Of a DNA stretch of 64,000 nucleotides, positions 24,729 to 34,401 are shown one piece after another. The notes below the pieces were generated by a model that saw nothing but the letters and a program-made list of their open reading frames with translations, ran no database searches and had not been told where the DNA came from. The position numbers and the translations under genes were made by a program. This DNA comes from Alnus glutinosa (taxonomy: Eukaryota; Streptophyta; Magnoliopsida; Fagales; Betulaceae): the NCBI RefSeq assembly GCF_958979055.1, contig NC_084896.1:372001-436000 (forward strand), in the 5' to 3' direction. Within the stretch, counting starts at the first letter, position 1. Every line of letters begins with the position of its first letter.

Positions 24729-24866
24729 CTCTTTGACAAATCTAAGAAGGCTGAATTTCAAGAAGCCATTGATGAAGTCCGGAGCAAAATTAAAGGACTC
24801 TTTCAAGCAGGCCGATCAGAGCTTATCCAACCTGTTGCAGCAACCATCCCCCCTTGTATGCCATGA
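24729..24866 (+). other. Coding-like fragment of unknown origin downstream of CBF5
   Basis: Read from 24729 the frame gives LFDKSKKAEFQEAIDEVRSK and continues IKGLFQAGRSELIQPVAAT to a TGA at 24864-24866. The composition is strikingly protein-like (amphipathic helix) compared with the AT-rich surroundings, yet it has no start codon and no obvious partner exon. It may be a remnant of a captured gene or a truncated pseudogene. I do not recognise the family. Confidence 0.3.
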
Positions 24867-25577
24867 GTAGCTTCCTTTTGCTTGCCATAGCTTGTAGCTT
24901 GTAGCTTGCTAGACAAGCACTGCAAAAACTTTTGGTGGGGTTTCCCAAGCATAAATCCAAGAATCGATGCCTTCTTTGGAAGGGGGTCTCATATCTGATT
25001 AGAAGATCTTTCCCTTAGTCTCTTATTGGAAAGCTATGAAGATGCACTTCACCAACAATGCGGCAAAATGGGCAACAACCAGACATTTCTCTGGCTGGAT
25101 TTCCATTTTCATATCCCCTCAACCCCATCTGTATCCCTTTAAAATATCGGGAAAGACCTCTCCCTAATTTTCTCTTTCTATTTACTACTTCAAAAATGTC
25201 TTTTTAATTTTTGCTAATATTTAAATTTTTGTTGAATGGTTTTCTAACGTTGATCATATGCTGAATTCCTTCTCCATCTCGTATAGTTTTTGTGATATCT
25301 GCTACGTAATTAAGTTTAGTATTTAGAGATTGGCATGTCCAGTTGATGTTGGAGTTTTCTACAAGCTTAATTATATGGTTTTGAAATGAAGTTTTTGTAA
25401 GGACGGAAACAGTTAGTATTACACGCTCTCAAACGCTGCTACCATCATTATTGTCATCAGTGGGAAAATTTGGCTTCACTAAAACCCCCCTTTAATTATG
25501 TGCAAATCAAGTAAACAGGTGAATTGTACTCATCAAAATAAGAACAGAATCCCGCATCTTTTGAGCTAAATATGTTA

Positions 25578-25706
25578 AAAGATTTAATATTATTATATTT
25601 AACGGTGTAGATAATGTCATAATAAATATGTTGACACATCATTCAAAAAGATTAATTGATGGAGAATCATCTACACCATTAAAATAACAACATTAAATCT
25701 TGATCA
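25578..25706. mobile_element. AT-rich foldback MITE candidate
   Basis: The left arm reads AGATTTAATATTATTATATT then TAACGGTGTAGATAAT. The right arm, reverse-complemented, reads AGATTTAATGTTGTTATTTT then AATGGTGTAGATGAT, so nearly the whole 129 bp folds back. The flanking target duplication could not be defined with certainty. Confidence 0.6.
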
Positions 25707-26660
25707 TAAAATGTCTTGAAATGGGGAGGATCCTTGTCCGTTAATAAACACCAACTAGATGGTGGTCAATAAGAGTTAAAGATGGACTCGTGATAGTTGC
25801 AATGTGCTCTAGTTTACCAATTACTTGACCATAACAATATGCGCAAGGTGAACAAGCGACTCTTTTAGGGTTTATACGCATGCTCCATAATACAAATTAT
25901 TAGAGATTGCTGTGAAATACAGTAGTACCCAACCCAGCTATAAAATACACTAGATGCAAAATCCAAGAGGCTTCATTCGCATATGTATGTGGAAGTGGAA
26001 CAGACAAGAAACAAATAGGATCACAACTCTTAAGAAATACATAAAACCTCATCTGCCTCTTAGAAAAACAAAAAACATAACCTCATCTGCCTCATATGGC
26101 TAAAACTCCTACCACTAGACCTGAAAAAGCAGTTAAACATAGAATCATACAATAGATCCAAGATAAACCATAAAAGTAAACTGATTTATTCACCTTAATC
26201 AGCATTAAATGGTAGAGGGGAAATAAAACAAAGCAAACCTACCAGGAAGAACACAGCATTAATTAAACTAAGCAGAAAACAATTAGATTTAGCAAAGTTA
26301 CCTTTACTTCCAGCATCGAAAAATACCAAGATATCTGAGAAGGTGTATAAGAGGGTTCCACCCTCAAGTCTCAGGTAGAAAATTTACATATCTATTGCCC
26401 AGGAAAGCCCAATAAAAGGCTATATACATTGTTGGATTTTCGAAGAGGAAAGGAAAGATATAGGCATAAGTATCTTAAAGTTTCTCTTCGAGAATATCAA
26501 AATATTTTATAAAGCCCAAGTCAGAGAACGGAGAAGAATGTCAAAAAAGGTGGAAGGTCTTGGATATTATAATCCAGAAATGATCGATCTCATTGAAGTA
26601 AGCATGGGCTTAGGTTAGAGCTGTACAGCTGTTGTATTTATGCGCCTACAACTTCCAAGT

Positions 26661-29600
26661 TCAGTTCCTGTCAACGACCTCTGCTGGCAAGTTTAGATCG
26701 AAAAGGCCATCTCCAAGACCATCCTTTCTAGCACGCTTCCTGAGAGGGCATCCACTCTCATCTGAACTCCCAGAGCCTGAAGGTTGATCAAATTCTGCTG
26801 TCCCACCTAACATTTACAACGTGACAGAGAAACGTCTATATATCTTAGCATGAGTAACCATCTAATTGCATCTACTAAGTTCTATTCACAAGAGTATAAA
26901 CCCTAAATCCTAAACCCTAAACCCTAAATCCTAAACCCTAAACCCTCTAGAAAATAATTCCAAATGAATTCTAACAAAATGTTTTTTTGAAAAGTAAATC
27001 AATTCTAACAAAATAGAGGATAACCATAACAAATCAGTGCATTTGTGCATCAGAACTAATCATTGCAACATTTTTATGGTAATAATCATCACAAATGAGT
27101 ACTCAGGCATGGATATCATTATCATAATAAACATTGATGATGTGCTCAAATTAACTTACTAATTATTCCAAACCAATGTGTACATATGACTCATGAAAAT
27201 ATTATTAAAATAAGGCAAGACTAAAAAAAAGATCGACAAAGACAAGGTAAGATGAGAAATTAAGCACACAGTAACCTTCTTCTTCTTCTTTTTTCTTTTT
27301 AAAACTTTGTTATAAAAAGGAAAATCTTTAAGGAATCTAAGTTTTCTTTTCTAAGGAAATGATTAAGGAAGATCTGAAAGGACTAATTTATGGAAACTGA
27401 AAGAACCATTCAAGAGCAGCCATCAGCCGATCGGCGTAACCCATAGTCACATAAAAAGTTTCTGATAAACCTATTAAAAAGGCTCACAAAAAAGATGCAA
27501 CAGATCTTACGATTGAGAGTACTATAGATGGCAAGTCAATGATTTGAAGCAACAGGTCACACCATATGACAATAACAATATAGAAAGGAAAGGTGCAACA
27601 ATTACTCTAAGTGATGGTTAGACGTCCCATATGCCACAGTTACTATTCTTCTGTAACTATATAATACATAGAGAACAAAAGATGTTTAGAAGGAAAAGAT
27701 TCCAATCCATTACCACTTGCACCACAATCTGAAGGTAGACATTTGTCACTGTTATTGGCTTTCCAGCAAGTAGTAAGTTCTGATGCCCTCTCAATGCCCT
27801 TTGATTTGTACGGAGCTATATTGTGGTTACCAAATTGGAGAGAAGCCAACAAATCATTTTCAATGCAATCATACCTGCATGAGATTATAGGTGCATGATT
27901 TCAACAGTCTCACATAGCGAAAGCTTTTGTGACAACAAAACAGTTACTCACAATTTCAGACAGAGAGTATCTGTGATCACTGACAGATTGATGACCTGCA
28001 TCCTTATCTCCATAACTTTATCCTCACCATACTGATCAAAGGGCTCCTCCAAAAACTTGGAAAGTTTCTCAACATTTGCCTCAAGTTGCTGCTGCTGGTC
28101 CTCAAATAAATGCTGTTTTATTTCCCTTTCTTCCTGTGTCATCTCATCCTTGAACAGCTCATCTCCAAACATATAAAATGCAAATGGGTATGAAAAAGAA
28201 AGAACACGCCTGGACCTGAAAAGTCTGCTAAGTCCGTTATTTACCCAGCTGAAATCTCTGAGCCTTGAATCCCTCTCTTCGGTAATTGATACCCTCTCTT
28301 GTATGGTCTCTTTCAATTTACTTTCCTGCTTAAAGGAATCTATGTGGGCTCTGTAGCGATTATAATAGTGCATATACCGATAGTGATCCCGCTTTGCACG
28401 TTCAGATTTTTTCTCTCGTTCTGCTTTAAACCGACCACAACTGTGACCAGTTATACTTGACCACGTATGGTCTCGGCCAGTGGCTCCACCACACAGCCAA
28501 CTGCAACAAAACAAAAGTACAAAGCACATACTGCATCATGAAGACATTGATAAAAAGAAAGGCCAAATGGCAACTGGAAAAGAGAGAAGGGGGGGGGGGG
28601 GGGGGGGGGGGGGGTTATGCTACCAACCCATGCATAAATCCTCCCAAGTGATGGCACCTAAGACATCCAATTAGGAAGTTTAAACAAAAAGGGTAGCACA
28701 AACAATGAAGACCTTAGACCTTATTTGGTAACGGTTTTGAAAACACTTTTCAAAACCATTAACAAACAATTCAAAACATTTTCAAATATGAAACCCACCA
28801 AAAAACACTTCTCCCATTTATATCACATAAAAAAATAAAAATAAAAAAATAAAAATAAAAATAAAAAGAAAGAAAAGAAAAAAGAACACTTATATCAAAC
28901 ATACCCAAAATTTTTTGTAAGATGTGTACCCCAGAAGAAAATGAACAAGGAGAAGAGATGATGACCATATGAATCTGAACCAACATTAAACAGTAAAGGG
29001 GTTCCTATTCAGCCATACCACCAGATTATGCAAGTGACCTTAAGCCATAAATGGTCAGGAGTTTCTATAGCCTTTCCATTTTAACAAAAACAGCAAAACT
29101 GTTGGGCCACTCCAATAGTTTGGCGATGAAATAATATGAAAAGGGTCAGAATCAATATAAGCAACTGGATATCATGGCATTAAATATGGTTCTAAAAAAA
29201 CTAACTTTATTATAACCAAGGTGATCTGGACACTCTTGCCAGAATCTAATTAATATCAATTGAATCATACCAGTAGAGAGATCTAAAATAATTTATCTCA
29301 CCATAAGCAAGGGAGACCTTAATACAAGCATCAATTACACTACAAAAAGTATTTATGTAAACAAATAAACTTTGCGTGCTGGCTGGTATTGTTAGAGCTT
29401 GAGGTACCCAAAGTCCACTAGAAAATTGTCATTTACATGATACATAACAATGAAACAGGATTTTAGTTTGAGACAAAAACCAGGTCAGACTCGCACAATG
29501 AGAAATGGCCAACTTTTGAGAAGCAAAAGCAGGTTGTACGACAGGAATATGCATCAAAATGCAAAAATGAATTACAGAGGGCAGTTCAACCAAAAGATAT

Positions 29601-30549
29601 AACAGAAAGGGAAAGAAAAGAACCCTCACCAAAACGCTTGACCACAGATACAGCTCACAAGGTTGCAACCACCATTCTTCTCCACAGGTTTGTGACACTT
29701 CGGACAAGGCTTTGTATGAGCTGTAATCCAATTAACTGTTTCTGATTCATCTCGGCACTTCTTGGCCCAAAGCTCCCACATCGAACAGGAACAAGGTGAA
29801 TGAGCTTCTGATAAGCAACTGAAACAAAACTGCAAACCACATGAACATTCTACCTCGCAGAATTCATCATCCTCAATGCGTATTGCATTCCCGCAGTGTG
29901 GAGTACTTGGGCACCATTTAACCCTCTTATTATCTTCAATGTATGACTCAAGAAGAAAACGATCAAACTTTTCTGCCATCTCAGGATGCCTTTTATTAAC
30001 TAGATTTCTAACAACAGCTTCATCACAAATAGCATTGCATTTGTGTGCCATGCACCTGATGCGCCTACTTTGACCCTCATTTATTTTCACAATAAAATGC
30101 TCTGTCCAGCCTAAAAAATGAAACAGCAACATAAAATATTATATTCGTAATAATTCTTGTAAGATACTGAAGAAAACGGAGGACAACAGATAACAAGAAC
30201 TTGTGATAAAGCATAAGCATCAAGTATATCTATTTATGAGATATCCATATCACCCAACATGCTCATACTCTAAAGTATTACACCTCTTCAACAACTGGAA
30301 AGCTCAGTGGGAAGAGAGAGAGAGAGAGAGAAGAATCAGGGTTGGGAATTACAATCCCCCCCTCTTTGGAGTAAATAGATTATATTTGTAATAATTCTTG
30401 TAAGATAGTGAAGAAAACAGAGGACAACAAATAACAAGAACTTGTGATAAAGCATAAGCATCAAGTATATCTATTTACAAGATAGTCATATAATCCAACA
30501 TTCCCATACTTGTATTACACCTCTTCAACAACTGGCAAGCTCAATGGGA

Positions 30550-30593
<44 letters not shown>

Positions 30594-32777
30594 GAATTAC
30601 AATGAGTGATACCTCATACAGTACTAAAAGGAAAAAAAAAAGACAATATGAGATCATCTAGAACAAACTTCCAAACTTCATTAAGAGGAGATGAAAAGAG
30701 AGAGGAAGGGATTGGGGATTATAATCCCCCTCTTTGGATTTTCTTTTGGGGGAGAGGGAAGAACTCGAGAAGATTTGGATGGGTATTGCCCTCAAAGCCC
30801 ATTTTCTTCAATTAACTCTAATTGGGGGGTTCTTTGAAGGGAGAGGATAACATGCTTAATGAACTGTTCTATACTTGCCTTTTTACTCTTAATAATTTAT
30901 TATAAATTCATCAATGTCTAAACAAACCCTTATCACTTATCTCTCCGTAATGTCAATTTGCATAATACCTTATCCTTTCCTCTCTTAGCACCCTTACAAC
31001 CAAATAAGAGAAGTGACACAGATTCCCCTCCCCCCTCCTATTATTCATTTTTTTTATGTCCCCTCCTACTATTCACTAAAAAATCCAAATAAAGTAAGTG
31101 ATAACTATTCCATCTCTTCTCCTCTCTAATCCTCTGCTCTCCCTGCAAACTTCCAAACATAGCATAAGGACCAATGTCAGCCTAATGTATACTCCACACA
31201 ACAATTCAACATATATAACATAGACTTTATGACCTTAATGATATGAAAAAAAGGGAAGAGTGCTTACAATTGTTGCAAAAGCAGTGGCCACAGTCCACTC
31301 TTGTTGCCACATCACTAGGTAAATCCTCCATGCAGATATCACACGTTATTGTAGGATACGATGGTGAGTCGAGATCTTGATGATCAACAACTTTAACACC
31401 TGCTTCAGCAAACAAGCAAGCTTTCCCTTTCTCTACAAGCACCGCAAGCAACCTCTCAACATCCCAGCGGTAATGAATAAGTAAGGTCCTAGCATGGTGC
31501 TCTCTCAGGAATAACATGTCCATTACTCTACGCAAATCCTCCTTCTACATCAATGCGCCCCAATCCAAAATATCAATATTATGAAAAGAATTTTTTTAGC
31601 AAAATAGAGGTAAGAGATCTTTTTTTTCTTTTTACCTGTGCAGACAAAAGAGATTCTTTTGTAATTACCTGCAAAAGCAAGAGGTTCGGAAAAACACGGT
31701 CAATTTCTAAATTAAGTATTTACAAAAAGGGCATATAGACAATATACATCACGGCCAATCTCAAAATTAGAACCCTATGAAATTAATAAAATCAGTGTTG
31801 CTCCTTAAAAGGACTTTCACCCATCAAAAAACTGGAACTGGAAGTTCGAAAAAAAACCTTTCATACCCAGATCCCACAATAAAATTTCAATAGCTGTACA
31901 TGCAATTTTATTATTATTTTTTTTTTTTGATAAGTAATGAAAGTTTTATTGAAAGTGTAAGGCGCCTCTACGTACACTAGAAGTATACAACAGGAAACAC
32001 CTAACTAGAAAGCGAAAAAGAAGTAAGAAATTCAGCAAAGCTGATAGATAAAGGGTACAAATAAGCCATCGACCAGACATACAAAGTATGGAGAAACAAC
32101 TCTAGCACCTCCTCTAGGGAGCTTTCTAGATTCTCAAAACACCTAAGGTTTCTTTCTCTCCAAATAATTGCTGTACATGCAATTAGCAGCGAGAACTGTA
32201 AAATCCACAATACCATTAACAATTGAAATAAAAAAAGCAGCAGCAACTAGTAGAGCCATTACATTCAACAAATTCAAAAAAGTTAGCTTCTTTGCACTCA
32301 ATATTGATCAAATTCCCAAATGCAAACGTACCCTAAAAAATGAAACCTTTATCAGACTAAACTTTAGAGCAATTTCAAAGCTCTCTCTCAAAACAAACAC
32401 CCCCCCCCCCCCTCCAATAAAAAAACCGAGCTTCAAAATTAAGACTACACCCACAACTAATACGATCACCAAGACCCCGAAATCAGCAATTCCCAATCCC
32501 ATGCACCAAGACAACAACAAAAACACTCAGGTTACAGCACACACCTAACCAAAACTCCCACAAAAATTCACTCATTACGCACAAACCAAAACAATCATGA
32601 GCTCCAAAACCATCAAAAACAATTCCAAAGCCAAAATTTCAAGAAAAAATGGGAAACCTTAGTTGTGGGACCCTTGGGAGGCGCACACTGGAACTCAGCC
32701 TCCTCGTTCTCGAGGCCGTCCAGCGAGTCCCGATCGGAGTAGTAGTAGTCCTCGTCGCTGCTCAAGCAATCCTCCAT
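26661..32777 (-). CDS. ARI2: ARIADNE-type RBR E3 ubiquitin ligase (ARI1/ARI2-like)
   Basis: Seven exons: 32777..32658, 31668..31636, 31544..31268, 30110..29630, 28500..27952, 27874..27714, 26806..26661. All phases close, giving 588 residues. An acidic N-terminus (MEDCLSSDEDYYYSD) precedes RING1 from Cys119 (CDICMEDLPSDVATRVDCGHC), the IBR domain (KWCPSTPHCGNA; CSCGLQFCFSC) and the Rcat/RING2 domain (CPKCHKPVEKNGGCNLVSC) with the expected thioester cysteine near residue 292. The Ariadne helical domain follows (YMHYYNRYRAHIDSFKQES; FSYPFAFYMFGDELFKDEM). The C-terminus carries basic CPLRKRARKDG and LFDLNLPAEVVDRN. Family knowledge: RBR ligases pass ubiquitin through the Rcat cysteine and the Ariadne domain is auto-inhibitory. 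DLNLP fits the EAR repression motif pattern, a reading worth testing. Introns 2 to 6 hold a LINE, duplications and a G-tract. The symbol is given at the level of the ARI1/2/3 group. Confidence 0.93.
26897..26946. repeat. Interstitial telomere-type repeat (CCCTAAA)n
   Basis: About seven units of CCCTAAA or the variant TCCTAAA in tandem, in the last intron of the ARIADNE gene, about 90 bases from the final exon. It matches the Arabidopsis-type plant telomere repeat. Possible origins are repair of a break by telomerase or replication slippage. Confidence 0.9.
28589..28614 (+). repeat. Homopolymer G26 tract
   Basis: Twenty-six consecutive G bases in the ARIADNE intron between exons 30110..29630 and 28500..27952, about 90 bases from the next exon. 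On the transcribed sense (minus) strand this is poly-C. Such a run is rare in plant DNA, can form quadruplex structure on the plus strand, and its exact length is prone to assembly error. Confidence 0.9.
30141..30600. repeat. Tandem duplication, 241-bp unit with internal GA tracts
   Basis: Copy 1 is about 30141-30381 and copy 2 about 30382-30600. Both carry GTAATAATTCTTGTAAGATA, CAAGAACTTGTGATAAAGCA, CACCTCTTCAACAACTGG and a GA tract. A further partial match (GATTGGGGATTATAATCCCC) lies at about 30708-30740. It sits inside the ARIADNE intron 30111-31267. Confidence 0.88.
31908..32169 (-). mobile_element. 5'-truncated LINE (3' end, about 260 bp) in the first ARIADNE intron
   Basis: On minus it reads the C-terminal end of a plant L1-type reverse transcriptase polyprotein (WRERNLRCFENLESSLEEV), a stop, a short 3' UTR and an A-rich tail. 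A perfect 15-bp target duplication GCTGTACATGCAATT flanks it at 31893-31907 and 32170-32184. The element is heavily 5'-truncated and cannot move by itself. Confidence 0.88.
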
Positions 32778-34349
32778 GGATAACAACGAATATTATTTTA
32801 TATAATAAATTGAGATTAAGGAATGAATATGTGTATGTATATGCCAATTGAGGCCGAGATTCGAACACTCAATCGGATCGGGTGTTCGGAGGGGACAAAA
32901 ATCCAGGACTTCCAGCGAGATCCGATGGGGAGTCCGACGAGGTCGCCGGCTTTGAGACTGGGAAAGAAAAGGCTTACGGAGAGAGCATACGACGAATAGC
33001 CACCAGGACAGGGAGAGAGAGAGAGAGAGAGAGAGAGAATTGTAAGAGAGTGTTTATTTGGTCGAAATTAAAACGGATGAGGGCTCATAACGGCGTCGTC
33101 TTTTGGCTGGTGTACGTTAAAGGAACGACAGCGTTTTCGTCACATTAAAATATGGGTGTAGAAAAAAATAAAAATAAAAATTAGAACATATGCAGATTTC
33201 TTAGTTGGAGTCCGGGACTCTCTTTGGAATTACTTATAAAGCTCGTATATTATTAGTAAATAATCAATGTTGACTTAGAGACTATTTAGTTTTACAATTT
33301 TAAAATATACGATTTAAAAAATAATAATTTCAAAAAACATACGATTTATGATTTTTAAAAACGCACGCAACTCTTTACTTGAGATTTGAAAATATGAATT
33401 TTTCTACGTTTACAAACCACAAATTTTTAAAAAGCACATTCCCGAACAAAACACTTTTTTTAACGGGCTCTTAATATTTATGAGCATCTTTATAATTCAC
33501 GCACTCTATTTAGACAATTTATCTTCTCAATATAGACTAACTTTTCAAAATATTACATCCCTCGTATGGAACCCACGGGAAGAGAATTAGATTGACGCTT
33601 GCAAAGAGCTTAATGTACTGAGTAAGAAGGACACGAGTCTTTCCAAATTGATGTAATTTTTAAAATTATCATTTAATCAAAATTCAATAGTGATCTATTA
33701 CACATCTAATAGTGATTTTAAAAATCACATCAATTTTGAGAAGACACAAATCCTCCTTATAACATTACTTTAATGTACTATCTCCATTCAACCCAATGAG
33801 CAGAATGCGGCAAAAGGAAAGAAATTTTTGGCCTTAAAGAAACGTTCAAGGCTATTTTTTTATATTTAATAAATTATATTCTCTAGGTTTAGACTGCTTG
33901 GGAAGATTGGCTCATCATAAGTATCTTAAAGCAAAAGCACAGTAAAGCTTGTTGGGTGAGCAAAAGAGATTAAACAGAAATGAATAGCTATAGCCTGTAG
34001 ACATCATACAGAAGCTTGAAATCAAATTTAGTGGTACATAATATGTGTTTATCTTCTACAATAATGTCAATTGGAGATTAAATATAAATAAAGAGGGTTA
34101 ATATAAATAATAAAATGTCTCTATACTGCCTTTTGGGTGAGGAAGATTGCAGATATGTTTGTTAATGTATTGTGGAAGATATTTCTTTTTCTTTTACATA
34201 TATATATATAAACGATGTAACGTAAAAGCGAAAACAACTTTGGATGTTCTATATTTTGAGTTGTTTATTAATGTTTTTTTTTTTTTAAAAAAAAAAATGT
34301 AAACAAAAATCACTGCTTGGAGTAGAATCAAATCAAGTTTACACCATGG

Positions 34350-34387
<38 letters not shown>

Positions 34388-34401
34388 ATCTAAAATCAGT
34401 T
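32778..34401. other. Intergenic between the ARIADNE start and the methyltransferase gene end
   Basis: Holds the ARIADNE promoter side with a (GA)n tract at about 33009-33038, a diverged LTR-like stretch at 33466-33560, a Mutator-type MITE (33620-33769) and an A-rich run at 34354-34384 just past the methyltransferase stop. No gene is supported. Confidence 0.6.
33620..33769. mobile_element. Mutator-type MITE (150 bp) with perfect target duplication
   Basis: Inverted arms pair GGACACGAGTCTTTCC and AAATTGATGTAATTTTTAAA at the left with GAAGACACAAATCC and TTTTAAAAATCACATCAATTTT at the right. A perfect 10-base repeat TTAATGTACT (33610-33619 and 33770-33779) flanks it, consistent with a 9-10 bp Mutator-like duplication. 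No coding capacity. Confidence 0.75.

Larger units (their letters stand above)
24567..26660. other. Convergent intergenic region between CBF5 and the ARIADNE gene
   Basis: Holds the 3' ends of both genes. A coding-like block on plus is at 24729-24866 and an AT-rich foldback element at about 25578-25706. Otherwise nothing recognisable. Confidence 0.6.

Noticed and set aside
26897-26946. True chromosome end or CRISPR-like array
   Set aside because: Only about seven short units inside a gene intron with normal genes on both sides; an interstitial repeat.
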